In this document: positions 9,760 through 18,262 of the stretch, in pieces
Layout: each line of letters starts with the position of its first letter
Numbering within the stretch: the first letter of the stretch is position 1
The notes under the pieces: generated by a model
Seen by the model: the letters and a program-made list of their open reading frames with translations, nothing else
The model's database searches: none
Told to the model about the DNA's origin: nothing
Assembly (NCBI GenBank): GCA_030429625.1
Contig: JAUIFA010000001.1
Location: 364,713-428,712 of the forward strand
DNA from: Alphaproteobacteria bacterium
GTDB taxonomy: Bacteria; Pseudomonadota; Alphaproteobacteria; Rickettsiales; UBA8987
Direction: 5' to 3'
DNA: 64,000 nt
Made by a program: the position numbers and the translations under genes

Positions 9760-10389
9760 ATGGTGGAAGGAAAATCAAAATCCAAAGTAGGGAAGAGTCT
9801 CTTTCGCCAGCCATGTGATTTTGTCCGTGGGGCAAGTAGCGTGTCAAGTCTTCCGCCAACTGCCTATCCTGAGGTGGCGTTTTGCGGTCGGTCAAATGTT
9901 GGTAAATCCAGTTTGTTAAATTCGCTGACTAAGCGCAAAAGCCTTGCCCGCACATCCAAAACCCCCGGCTGCACAAGAGAGGTAAATTTTTTTCTTCTTG
10001 GGGAATCTATCATGTTGGCGGATGTTCCCGGATATGGTTATGCCAAGGCAGGCAAAAAAGAGGTGGAAGGATGGAATCAGCTCATTCGTGACTATTTGCG
10101 TGGTAGGCCTAATCTTTATCGTGTATTTTTGTTGATTGATTCGCGCCATGGTGTTAAGCCTAATGATGTTGAGATTATGAGTATGCTTGATGAATCAGCA
10201 GTGTCATATCAGATAGTCCTTACAAAAATAGACAAACAAACCGCTAGCAATCTTGAGCGGCTAAAAGAAGAGATTGCAGAGATGAATGTAAAACATCCGG
10301 CATTGCATCCGGAGATATTGCAAACAAGCTCAAAGGATAATACCGGTATGGACGAGGTAAGACTGGCAATATCAAGTTTTGTGAAGTAA
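9760..10389 (+). CDS. engB: Ribosome biogenesis GTP-binding protein EngB (YsxC/YihA)
   Basis: Small GTPase needed for assembly of the large ribosomal subunit. From the ATG at 9760 it has 209 residues. The G1 loop GRSNVGKSS, G2 region KTPGCTREVNFF, G3 DVPGYG, G4 TKID and G5 TSS are all visible. The reading frame is open further upstream inside yidC, but that part does not resemble the family, so the start after the yidC stop is preferred. Co-transcription with yidC and argB is likely. Confidence 0.93.
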   Translation: MVEGKSKSKVGKSLFRQPCDFVRGASSVSSLPPTAYPEVAFCGRSNVGKSSLLNSLTKRKSLARTSKTPGCTREVNFFLLGESIMLADVPGYGYAKAGKKEVEGWNQLIRDYLRGRPNLYRVFLLIDSRHGVKPNDVEIMSMLDESAVSYQIVLTKIDKQTASNLERLKEEIAEMNVKHPALHPEILQTSSKDNTGMDEVRLAISSFVK

Positions 10390-10418
10390 ATAACAGTTAT
10401 TAGTAATTGGTAATTTTT

Positions 10419-11318
10419 ATGACAGAAGAAAGTAAAATAGATCAGGCATTGTTGGTTGAGGCGCAGACCCTTTCTGACGCTCTGCCTTATATGCGGGAAT
10501 TTAGTGGTGAAACCTTCATCATTAAGTTTGGCGGCAGTGCTATGGGCGATCCTGAATTGTTCAAACAATTTGCTCGGGATGTGGTGCTGATGAAGCAAGT
10601 TGGTATCAACCCAATCATTGTACATGGTGGCGGCCCCCAAATTGGTGCAATGCTTGAAAAACTTCGGATAAAAAGTGAATTTATTGATGGGCTTAGGGTA
10701 ACGGACAAAGAGACCGTGGATGTGGTGGAAATGGTGCTTTCAGGCACCATCAATAAGCAGATTGTGACCGCCATCAATGAGGCGGGAGGTGTTGCTATTG
10801 GTCTTTCTGGAAAAGATGGTTCTATGATTGAAGCACAGAAAGTGCGCAAAACAAAGAGAAATAACGATTCAAATATAGAGAAGATACTTGATCTTGGTTT
10901 TGTTGGTGAACCTATTTCGATCAATCCCATATTGTTTGTGATGTTTGAAGATACGGACATCATACCGGTGATTGCCCCCATTGGCGTAGGAAAAGACGGG
11001 CAGACCTATAACATCAATGCGGATACGGCTGCTGGTGCGTTGGCCGCGGCGTTGGCGGCAAAAAAGCTTATAATGCTTACGGATGTGCCAGGGGTGCTTT
11101 CCAAAGACAAAGAGCTTATCAGCCAGATATCCATTGACGAAGTTAAGTCTTTATTTAAAGACGGAACTATTAGCGGAGGGATGATTCCAAAGGTACAGAC
11201 ATGCATTGATGCCATTAATGGCAATGTGGAAGCCGCGCATATCCTTGACGGTAGAACGCCACATGTGTTGCTTCTGGAAATTTTTACCAAACATGGCACA
11301 GGCACCATGATTGTCTAA
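10419..11318 (+). CDS. argB: Acetylglutamate kinase
   Basis: Phosphorylates N-acetyl-L-glutamate in arginine synthesis. The protein has 299 residues from the ATG at 10419; a TTG four codons earlier is possible but less likely. Typical motifs are IIKFGGSAM near the start, [10 protein letters not shown], the substrate region AIGLSGKDG and the nucleotide-binding [15 protein letters not shown] plus LTDVPGVL. No strong ribosome site is seen, so expression may depend on the engB transcript ending 29 bases upstream. Other arg genes are not in view. Confidence 0.95.
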   Translation: MTEESKIDQALLVEAQTLSDALPYMREFSGETFIIKFGGSAMGDPELFKQFARDVVLMKQVGINPIIVHGGGPQIGAMLEKLRIKSEFIDGLRVTDKETVDVVEMVLSGTINKQIVTAINEAGGVAIGLSGKDGSMIEAQKVRKTKRNNDSNIEKILDLGFVGEPISINPILFVMFEDTDIIPVIAPIGVGKDGQTYNINADTAAGALAAALAAKKLIMLTDVPGVLSKDKELISQISIDEVKSLFKDGTISGGMIPKVQTCIDAINGNVEAAHILDGRTPHVLLLEIFTKHGTGTMIV

Positions 11319-11324
11319 TAAAAA

Positions 11325-11345
11325 AACCCCTGACATGCAGGGGTT
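11325..11345 (-). terminator. Intrinsic terminator between argB and the DUF465 gene
   Basis: AACCCCTG, loop ACATG, CAGGGGTT is a perfect 8 bp stem. On the minus strand it is followed by seven T, which makes a good terminator for the DUF465 gene; on the plus strand it closes argB with a weaker T-rich tail. Confidence 0.75.
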
Positions 11346-11357
11346 CTTCATTTATTG

Positions 11358-11552
11358 TTATTGAACAGTTTCGTGCTGTCTTTTTCTTAGACGTTTTGAT
11401 AATACCTCAATTTCTTCCTTAATTCGCAGTCGTCTCTTTTTCATCTCCCTGATGTTTTCATCCGGTGTATAGTGCACATACGCATCATGGATATCTTTGG
11501 TAAGTTTGTTGCTGCGCTTATTTAACGTATCAATATGAGATAGAACTGTCAT
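11358..11552 (-). CDS. DUF465 (YdcH-like) small coiled-coil protein
   Basis: A 64-residue, highly charged, all-helical protein. It follows the DUF465 pattern: HIDTLNKRSNKLTKDI, then a Pro-Asp turn (TPDENIREMKKRRLRIKEEI) where the family has LKKxKLxLKDE. Such proteins are very common in alphaproteobacteria, often in several copies, and their role is not established. It has a GGGGAG ribosome site and its own terminator, so it is probably expressed as a single gene. Confidence 0.8.
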   Translation of the reverse strand: MTVLSHIDTLNKRSNKLTKDIHDAYVHYTPDENIREMKKRRLRIKEEIEVLSKRLRKRQHETVQ

Positions 11553-11797
11553 ATTTTCTCCCCTTTTTTAAGTTTTACTTTATATGCATTGCGCATAGAG
11601 GATATCGACAAGCTATAAAGATATAATAAAGATTAGATATCTTTATAATTTGTGGATATGATGAGTGGATGATAACATAGAGTTTTCGATTTCCTAGATG
11701 TTATTTGGTCACTTGTTGTATTTCTGCAACATATTTTGGGGCTAATTAAGGCTCAGGCTGAATTGGTAAAATCAAAATTTTTTTAGAAGAGTTAGAG

Positions 11798-13033
11798 ATG
11801 AGTGTTATTACAATTATCAGTATATTGATTTCCCTCTGCGCAATTTTTGCGTATGTAAATTTACGTTTTCTAAAACTTCCCCACACAATAGGCATTATGA
11901 TTATCGCTTTGGTAATATCATTAATATTATTGATGTTGCAATTGGCAGGATTTGAGATGGCCACATATGCCAGAGAATTCCTAGGTAATATTGACTTTAC
12001 CGAGACTTTATTGCACGGAATGTTAAATTTTCTGCTTTTTGCAGGGGCAATGCATGTTAATTTGGCAGATCTTAAAGGTCAAAAATGGATTATCAGCCTG
12101 CTGGCGGGGTTTGGTACCTTATTTTCAACTCTTATGGTGGGTATAGTGGTTTATTACCTGTCCCCATTGGTTGGATTTAACATTCCATTTATCTATGCTC
12201 TGTTGTTTGGTTCACTCATTGCGCCAACCGATCCGGTGGCAGTGATGGCCATATTAAAAAAAGCAGGTTGCCCCAAATCTTTGGAAACCAAGGTGGTGGG
12301 TGAATCCTTGTTTAATGATGGCATTGCGGTGGTAGTGTTTTTGGCGATTCTTGGTGCGATGATTGATGGGAATGCTACAGTTGAACATGTCAGTGGACTG
12401 TTTATAAAGGAGGCTCTGGGGGGTGCTGTTCTGGGGCTTATCCTTGGAGGCATAGCCTTCTTTATGTTGCGTTCGGTGGACAACTATCAGGTAGAAATTT
12501 TCGTCACACTTGGTTTGGTTATGGGCGGTTATGAAATTGCGTTATTGTTGCACACGTCAGGCCCCATTGCGATGGTAGTCGCGGGCTTGGTCATTGGCAA
12601 TCACGGCCGTAAGCATGCCATGTCAGACAGAACACGGCACAATCTTGATAATTTTTGGGAATTGTGTGATGAGTTTTTAAATGCGGTATTGTTTCTGCTT
12701 ATTGGCGCAGAAATCCTTCTCTTAGACTTTAGCCAACCTGCAGTACTTATGGGTTTGATTATGATTCCATTGCTGTTGGTGATTCGTCTTGCTTCGGTGG
12801 CATTGCCTATTTCCCTTTTGCGTCAAGTCAGGAGTTTTAGCCCTTATGTGGTTACGATTCTAACGTGGGGTGGCCTGCGCGGAGGAATCTCTGTGGCACT
12901 GGCACTTTCAATGCCTGAAGGGGCGGAACATGATTTTCTGTTGATTGTCACCTACATGATTGTAGTATTTTCCATCATCGTCCAAGGTTTAACAATCGGG
13001 AAATTGGTCGCGTACAGTAATAGACAAGGATAA
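11798..13033 (+). CDS. Sodium/proton antiporter, NhaP-type (CPA1)
   Basis: A 411-residue inner-membrane protein with about twelve hydrophobic segments. The CPA1 signatures are visible: TDPVAVMAILKKAG and the ion-site pair Asn-Asp in ESLFNDGIAVVVF, which marks electroneutral Na+/H+ exchangers; GGLRGGISVALALS matches the conserved late helix. The long cytoplasmic tail of some relatives is missing. The likely role is pH and sodium balance. The 245-base region upstream is AT-rich and shared with the divergent DUF465 gene; nothing else is evident in it. The gene converges on its right neighbour with no spacer. Confidence 0.9.
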   Translation: MSVITIISILISLCAIFAYVNLRFLKLPHTIGIMIIALVISLILLMLQLAGFEMATYAREFLGNIDFTETLLHGMLNFLLFAGAMHVNLADLKGQKWIISLLAGFGTLFSTLMVGIVVYYLSPLVGFNIPFIYALLFGSLIAPTDPVAVMAILKKAGCPKSLETKVVGESLFNDGIAVVVFLAILGAMIDGNATVEHVSGLFIKEALGGAVLGLILGGIAFFMLRSVDNYQVEIFVTLGLVMGGYEIALLLHTSGPIAMVVAGLVIGNHGRKHAMSDRTRHNLDNFWELCDEFLNAVLFLLIGAEILLLDFSQPAVLMGLIMIPLLLVIRLASVALPISLLRQVRSFSPYVVTILTWGGLRGGISVALALSMPEGAEHDFLLIVTYMIVVFSIIVQGLTIGKLVAYSNRQG

Positions 13034-13396
13034 TTATTTCGTGTTGGCAGCGTTTTCTTTGTCCGGCCCCTCAACAATTTTCAGCAAACGTGCGTTGGTT
13101 TTATTGCCTTCACTGATGAGTCCAGCAATGGTAGAAAGAGCCTTCATTAACCGCTCTGTATTGCTTTTGTTTTGGTCGCCAGTTATTGCCTCGTTATTTT
13201 TTTCTAAGGCAGCACTGATTTTCTTTAATTCATCAAGGATTTGTTGAAACTGAAGATCTTGTTTTTGGACATAGGAGAGCTTGGCTTGGCCCTTTTTATC
13301 CCCAAATTTATAGGTTTCATGTAGCAGTTCCGCTTTGGCTGTTCCAGAAAAGCCGATTATTAGGAAAAAGAATGTAAGAATAATAACGCGTGACAT
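13034..13396 (-). CDS. Hypothetical exported coiled-coil protein
   Basis: A 120-residue protein with a clear signal peptide (MSRV, hydrophobic core, cleavage probably after GTAKA near residue 22). The mature part is charged and helical, with a probable coiled coil from about 45 to 110. It resembles no family I can name. The stop lies directly against the antiporter stop. A role in the periplasm is the only thing the sequence supports. Confidence 0.7.
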   Translation of the reverse strand: MSRVIILTFFFLIIGFSGTAKAELLHETYKFGDKKGQAKLSYVQKQDLQFQQILDELKKISAALEKNNEAITGDQNKSNTERLMKALSTIAGLISEGNKTNARLLKIVEGPDKENAANTK

Positions 13397-13431
13397 GATT
13401 TAACCTCAATAGCCTGTTTTATGATGTTATA

Positions 13432-13884
13432 CTATAGGCTGTTCTCATGTTCAAGCAGCCACTTCTTTTTATTCAGTCCGCCAGCATACCCCACCATCTT
13501 GCCGTCATGGCCTATAACCCTATGGCAAGGGATGATGATGGCAATAGGGTTGCGGTTATTGGCATTGCCAATGGCGCGAGAAGCCTTCTCCTTCCCAATA
13601 TTAGAGGCAATGTCTTTGTACGAGGCGGTATTGCCATGGGTGATATTGAGCAACGCTTGCCACACTTGTTTTTGAAATTCCGTACCTTCTGGGGCAAGGG
13701 GAAGATCAAAATTATGACGTTTTCCTAAAAAATATTCATCAAGCTGGGTACGCGCTTTATCCAGAATCATATTGGTATTTGTACCACTTCCTTGTGCGTC
13801 AACAAACTCTAAATGGGTCAAGTAATGCTCAGTGGCTTGCAGTTTTAAGATTCCAATAGGGGATGAATAATAGTCTACATACAT
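13432..13884 (-). CDS. ogt: Methylated-DNA--protein-cysteine methyltransferase
   Basis: Suicide repair enzyme that removes alkyl groups from O6-alkylguanine. The 150-residue protein has the active-site IPCHRVIG with Cys120, preceded by the recognition-helix region SRAIGNANNRNP and followed by GYAGGLNKKKWLL. There is no Ada N-terminal domain, so this is the constitutive Ogt type. It sits six bases after mfd, another repair gene, on the same strand. Confidence 0.93.
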   Translation of the reverse strand: MYVDYYSSPIGILKLQATEHYLTHLEFVDAQGSGTNTNMILDKARTQLDEYFLGKRHNFDLPLAPEGTEFQKQVWQALLNITHGNTASYKDIASNIGKEKASRAIGNANNRNPIAIIIPCHRVIGHDGKMVGYAGGLNKKKWLLEHENSL

Positions 13885-13889
13885 CTGAA

Positions 13890-16800
13890 TTACCTTATTA
13901 AATCAATTAACTCATCGATTGAGTCACGGATGCCGATCATCCGAGTATACAAATTGTCCCAATCTCGATTGATTAATACAAATTTCTGATCGTTTCGCAA
14001 CTTTATTGTTTCAGGATTTTGCGTGGCATAGACAATGAGTTTCTCGGGATGGGGGAATTTATTTTGATAGAAGCTGATGACCGCGCCTTTCGCTCCGGCC
14101 TCAACTTTGTCAATATGCGCCTTACGACACAGATGTTTGATACGTACCACGTGCAATAGATTTTGTACTTCCTCGGGAATGTCGCCAAATCGATCAATCA
14201 GTTCCACACTCATCTGCTCAATTTCATCTTCATGTTCAAGACCGGCAATGCGACGATACATGCTTAATCGTAAATCAAAATTCGGAATATAGTCTTCGGG
14301 TATGAGTACAGAAGTTCCAATGTTAATTTTCGGGCTATAATCGTAACTATCATCAGTAATTTCGTCCTGCGCTTTATAGGCCTCCATTGCCTCACGCAGC
14401 ATGGTTTGATAGAGCTCTACTCCTACTTCTTTAATGTGACCAGATTGCTCATCCCCCAGCAAATTACCAAAGCCGCGAATGTCCATGTCGTGGCTGGCAA
14501 GGGTAAAACCTGCGCCTAAAGTATCAAGTTTTTGCATCACTTCCAGCCGTTTTAGTGCGTCTTTGGTGGGCATGTGTTTGGGTGGGATGGTCAGATAGGC
14601 ATAGGCACGTACTTTGGAGCGTCCCACGCGCCCCCTAATTTGGTACAATTGCCCAAGGCCAAACATATCGGCTCTGTGAATTACCAGATTATTGGCCGTT
14701 GGGACGTCCAGTCCAGACTCCACAATGGTAGTGCATAGGATAACATCGTAAGCACCTTCGTAAAATGACTGCATAATTTGGTCAAGCTTTTCCGGAGAGA
14801 TCCGTCCATGGGCGGCCACAATTTTCACCTCAGGTATCAATTCCTTAAGTTTGGGTTCGAGTTCTTCAACATCCTTAACCCTTGGGCAGACATAAAACGT
14901 GCGGCCACCGCGATAATGTTCGCGTAGGATTGAATCTCGGATGATAAACGGATCATAGGGCATCACAAACGTACGTACAGCAAGACGGTCAATTGGTGGA
15001 GTGGTAATTAGGCTTAGATCACGTATTCCTGACATGGAAAGTTGTAATGTGCGGGGAATAGGAGTAGCCGTCATGGTCAAAACATGGGTGGTTGAGCGCA
15101 GTTTTTTGAGTTTTTCTTTTTGTGCCACCCCAAAACGTTGTTCTTCGTCCACCACCAATAGGCTTAGATTGTCAAACGCAACATCCTTGGCCAGAAGCGC
15201 GTGAGTGCCAATGACAATATCAATCTCCCCGTTGGAAAGTTTCTCTTTAACTTCGGCGCTTTCTTTGGCACTATTGAGTCGAGACAATTGAGCCACAGTG
15301 ATGTTTAAGCCCGCAAAGCGTTTGGTGAAATCATGGAAATGTTGGCGACATAGTAACGTGGTGGGGGCAATGATAGCTACCTGACCCTTTGGGCTTTCCG
15401 GTGTGTTATTTGCCACAATAAATGCAGCGCGCAGAGCTACCTCTGTTTTGCCAAAACCAACGTCCCCACAAATCAACCGATCCATTGGCCTGCCAGAGGC
15501 CAAATCTTCAATCACATCTTCAATGGCACTGAGCTGGTCTTCGGTTTCGCTGTAAGGAAAACGCGCGCAGAATTCATCATATTCGCCAGAGGTGGCATGA
15601 AATATTGGGGCTTGATATAAATTGCGCTGGGCGGCGATGGCAATGAGTTCTTTGGCAGCCAGTTTGATGCGTTTTTTAGCATTGGCCGTACGCCTTTGCC
15701 ATGAAACTCCACCCAATTTATCCAATTGTGTATGGTCTTCAGCAGCGCCATAACGGCTGATAAGATCAATATTTTCCACAGGGACATATAGTTTGTCACC
15801 GTCCTGATAGATAAGCAGGATAAAATCATGTATTTTGTCGGAAATAGTTAAAGTTTCTAAGCCTTCAAAGCGCCCAATGCCGTGTTCTTTGTGGGTGACA
15901 AGCTCACCTTGGCTTAAATTGGCGGCTTCGCTGAGGAATTTCTCTGCCCGACGTTTTTTGCCCGCACTTTTGCGGAAGATTTTTTCACCCAAGAGGTCTT
16001 GCTCGCTGATAACCATAAGGTTATCAACATAAAAACCACTGTCTATTTTTAACACGGACAGGCCAACTATCCCACCACGAATGGCATTAGATTGGGTATT
16101 CCACTGGTTAATGTCTACAAAGGGAATGTCATATTCTGTGAGGAGAGATTCCATGCGATTGCGTGCGCCTTCGCTCATACAGGCAATGATGGGCTTAATT
16201 TTCTTTTTGCCAGAGCCTTTGACAATCTCAGGTTTGATTGCCTCCTTCAGCATGGCAAAAGCTGTCATGTGCTGTTTGTTGGATTCGGCAAAGAAATTGG
16301 GAATCTTTTTACATTCCAGATCAATGATATTCCCATCATCAGGCATCGCATAAGGGTATAGTTTGAGCGTTTTATGTTTTTTAAGCAATGTTTCCCATTG
16401 TAAATGGTTGAGATATAATAATTCTGGGTCAATGGGTTTATAGACAACCTCACCAAGGGTTTTTGCTTCTAGTGCGTCTTTGCGGCTGTGATAAAAGTCC
16501 TTAATCATTTTATCACGTTCTTCAAACGCATGTTCGCAGAGGTGATCAAGACATATAATTGCATTGGGTACGTAATCAAAGATGGTTTCAAGTGTGGGAT
16601 AGAACAAAGGCAGCCAATGTTCCTGTCCGGCATATTTCCTTCCCGCTGCAATGGCTTCATACAAGGGATCTCCGCTGGCCACAGAACCAAACAGCTCACG
16701 ATATTTGTTGCGGAAATGCTCAATGGTGCCGTCATGCAGAATCACTTCTGAGGCAGGAGAAAGGGTGATGGAATCCACATTGCCAGCGCTGATTTGTGAC

Positions 16801-17393
16801 AGAAGATCAAAAGTGCGGATGGACTCAATTTCATCCCCAAAGAAATCCAGTCGATAGCCCATATCCGAACCAGACGGACAGATATCAACAATATTACCTC
16901 GGATACAAAATTCTCCAGCCTCAGAAACAGTGGAGGTATGAATATAACCGTTTTTCACTAAAAAATCGGACAATGTTGCGTGTTTTACTGTGTCGCCAAT
17001 GCCGGCGTTAAACACAGATTCTGCCAAGAGTGAGCGGGGCAATAATTTCTGAATCACGGCATTGATGGTGGTTACAATAATGGCCGCCCCATTTATGTGG
17101 GCAATCTGACTCAGACTGTTGATCCGTTCACTAACAACAAGATTATTAGGAGATACCCGATCATAGGGGATACAATCCCACGCAGGCAAAGGCAATGTGG
17201 TGATTTCCGGAAAGAAAAAGCCAAGGCCTTCAATGGCATTTTCCATGTGGATGTCGTCAATGGTAATGTATAAAATTGGGGAAGGGTGGTGTTTGGCTAA
17301 TTCAGCCAGCGTAAAAAACTGTGATCCATCTACCGCATTGGTTAAGATAACCTCTTCCTTGCTGGCCAAATTCTTATAAAGGCTAGACAGCAT
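13890..17393 (-). CDS. mfd: Transcription-repair coupling factor
   Basis: ATP-dependent translocase that removes RNA polymerase stalled at DNA damage and recruits UvrA. The protein has 1167 residues, full length. An N-terminal UvrB-like region is followed by the RNA polymerase interaction domain near residue 500 (LVTHKEHGIGRFEG), the RecG-like translocase with Walker A GDVGFGKTE near 643 and DEEQ near 749, motif VI region QIRGRVGRS, and a C-terminal TRCF domain. It overlaps the sdhE start by 11 bases, an order often seen in alphaproteobacteria. Confidence 0.97.
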   Translation of the reverse strand: MLSSLYKNLASKEEVILTNAVDGSQFFTLAELAKHHPSPILYITIDDIHMENAIEGLGFFFPEITTLPLPAWDCIPYDRVSPNNLVVSERINSLSQIAHINGAAIIVTTINAVIQKLLPRSLLAESVFNAGIGDTVKHATLSDFLVKNGYIHTSTVSEAGEFCIRGNIVDICPSGSDMGYRLDFFGDEIESIRTFDLLSQISAGNVDSITLSPASEVILHDGTIEHFRNKYRELFGSVASGDPLYEAIAAGRKYAGQEHWLPLFYPTLETIFDYVPNAIICLDHLCEHAFEERDKMIKDFYHSRKDALEAKTLGEVVYKPIDPELLYLNHLQWETLLKKHKTLKLYPYAMPDDGNIIDLECKKIPNFFAESNKQHMTAFAMLKEAIKPEIVKGSGKKKIKPIIACMSEGARNRMESLLTEYDIPFVDINQWNTQSNAIRGGIVGLSVLKIDSGFYVDNLMVISEQDLLGEKIFRKSAGKKRRAEKFLSEAANLSQGELVTHKEHGIGRFEGLETLTISDKIHDFILLIYQDGDKLYVPVENIDLISRYGAAEDHTQLDKLGGVSWQRRTANAKKRIKLAAKELIAIAAQRNLYQAPIFHATSGEYDEFCARFPYSETEDQLSAIEDVIEDLASGRPMDRLICGDVGFGKTEVALRAAFIVANNTPESPKGQVAIIAPTTLLCRQHFHDFTKRFAGLNITVAQLSRLNSAKESAEVKEKLSNGEIDIVIGTHALLAKDVAFDNLSLLVVDEEQRFGVAQKEKLKKLRSTTHVLTMTATPIPRTLQLSMSGIRDLSLITTPPIDRLAVRTFVMPYDPFIIRDSILREHYRGGRTFYVCPRVKDVEELEPKLKELIPEVKIVAAHGRISPEKLDQIMQSFYEGAYDVILCTTIVESGLDVPTANNLVIHRADMFGLGQLYQIRGRVGRSKVRAYAYLTIPPKHMPTKDALKRLEVMQKLDTLGAGFTLASHDMDIRGFGNLLGDEQSGHIKEVGVELYQTMLREAMEAYKAQDEITDDSYDYSPKINIGTSVLIPEDYIPNFDLRLSMYRRIAGLEHEDEIEQMSVELIDRFGDIPEEVQNLLHVVRIKHLCRKAHIDKVEAGAKGAVISFYQNKFPHPEKLIVYATQNPETIKLRNDQKFVLINRDWDNLYTRMIGIRDSIDELIDLIR

Positions 17394-17670
17394 AACGTTT
17401 TATAGCGTCCCCAACATCATATTCAATGATTCTTTGTAAAACAGAGTTGGATTCTAGCTCCTCTGGAACAGTTTGATTCCCGTTAACCCAGCCATAGATG
17501 TCCGAGTCACTCTGATCCATCACCTCATCAAGCATGTCCAATTCTTTATCAGACATGGTCTCAATATAATCTTTACAAAAATAACCCACGATGCGGTCGG
17601 TTTCCTTACATCCACGGTACCAACTTTGATAGAGTAATCTTTTTATACGTGTGTGACGATCTTCCGACAT
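17383..17670 (-). CDS. sdhE: FAD assembly factor SdhE (succinate dehydrogenase assembly factor 2)
   Basis: Small protein that promotes covalent attachment of FAD to the SdhA subunit of succinate dehydrogenase. From the ATG at 17670 it has 95 residues, near the usual 80-95. The RGxxExD signature is present as RGCKETD, and the surrounding RIKRLLYQSWYRG and DIYGWVNG stretches fit the family. An upstream ATG at 17757 would add 29 residues that do not look conserved. It overlaps the start of mfd. Confidence 0.85.
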   Translation of the reverse strand: MSEDRHTRIKRLLYQSWYRGCKETDRIVGYFCKDYIETMSDKELDMLDEVMDQSDSDIYGWVNGNQTVPEELESNSVLQRIIEYDVGDAIKRYAV

Positions 17671-17830
17671 GTCCAACTCTTGATTAAAACGAAGGGTACT
17701 ATATCTCTTTACATAGTTTTTAGGCAAGGATAATATGGTTTGATATGTTTTTGACATTATGTGTAACTACTGCTAGAATTCAGTCTTGAAGAGTGGAAGA
17801 CGGTGTTGTTAAAAATAGGAAGTAACGTAA

Positions 17831-17980
17831 ATGAGTGTTCGGGTGATGGTGGAGCAACAAACCAAAGAATTTTTAGATGATCATGGTCTTGAGGGCTGCG
17901 TCACAGGTCTTACGCCACTGGCTGTTCTTGAAAGAGAAGGCCAACAGGAAAACTCTAAAGAAGGGCTTGAAAGATGTTAA
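17831..17980 (+). CDS. Hypothetical 49-residue protein, coupled to the next gene
   Basis: A short frame starting MSVRVMVEQQTKEFLDDHG with AGGAAG eight bases upstream. Its stop overlaps the start of the following gene by seven bases (ATGTTAA), which suggests translational coupling and supports that it is real. No family is recognised; it is acidic, soluble and carries two Cys. Confidence 0.5.
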   Translation: MSVRVMVEQQTKEFLDDHGLEGCVTGLTPLAVLEREGQQENSKEGLERC

Positions 17981-18252
17981 CCCATGCACACAGAGTTGAA
18001 CTGGAAAAAAATGATGGAATTATGCTTTTGCAGGGTGAAAAGGCAGATGGGGCTGCGTTTTTTGTCTATATGATTATGAATCTGGAACAAGTTGAAAAGC
18101 TTGAGCGGGATTCTGCGGACGGTGCGGTCATTGATTTCGCACAATATGGTACGGTTATCATTGCGGGGAAGGGTAAGCCTACCCAGGATCATATCGCCTA
18201 TATGGAAAAAGAATACAACTTTAAGCACCCAGAGTCTGAAGAAGTCGCTTAG
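17974..18252 (+). CDS. Hypothetical 92-residue cytosolic protein
   Basis: A soluble protein with alternating beta-strand-like and helical stretches, no signal peptide and no known motif. The central part (FFVYMIMNLEQVEKLERD) is hydrophobic but too short and interrupted for a membrane helix. It follows the 49-residue frame with a seven-base overlap and converges on the EAL gene ten bases downstream. A small two-gene operon is likely; function unknown. Confidence 0.65.
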   Translation: MLTHAHRVELEKNDGIMLLQGEKADGAAFFVYMIMNLEQVEKLERDSADGAVIDFAQYGTVIIAGKGKPTQDHIAYMEKEYNFKHPESEEVA

Positions 18253-18262
18253 TTTCTTCTTT

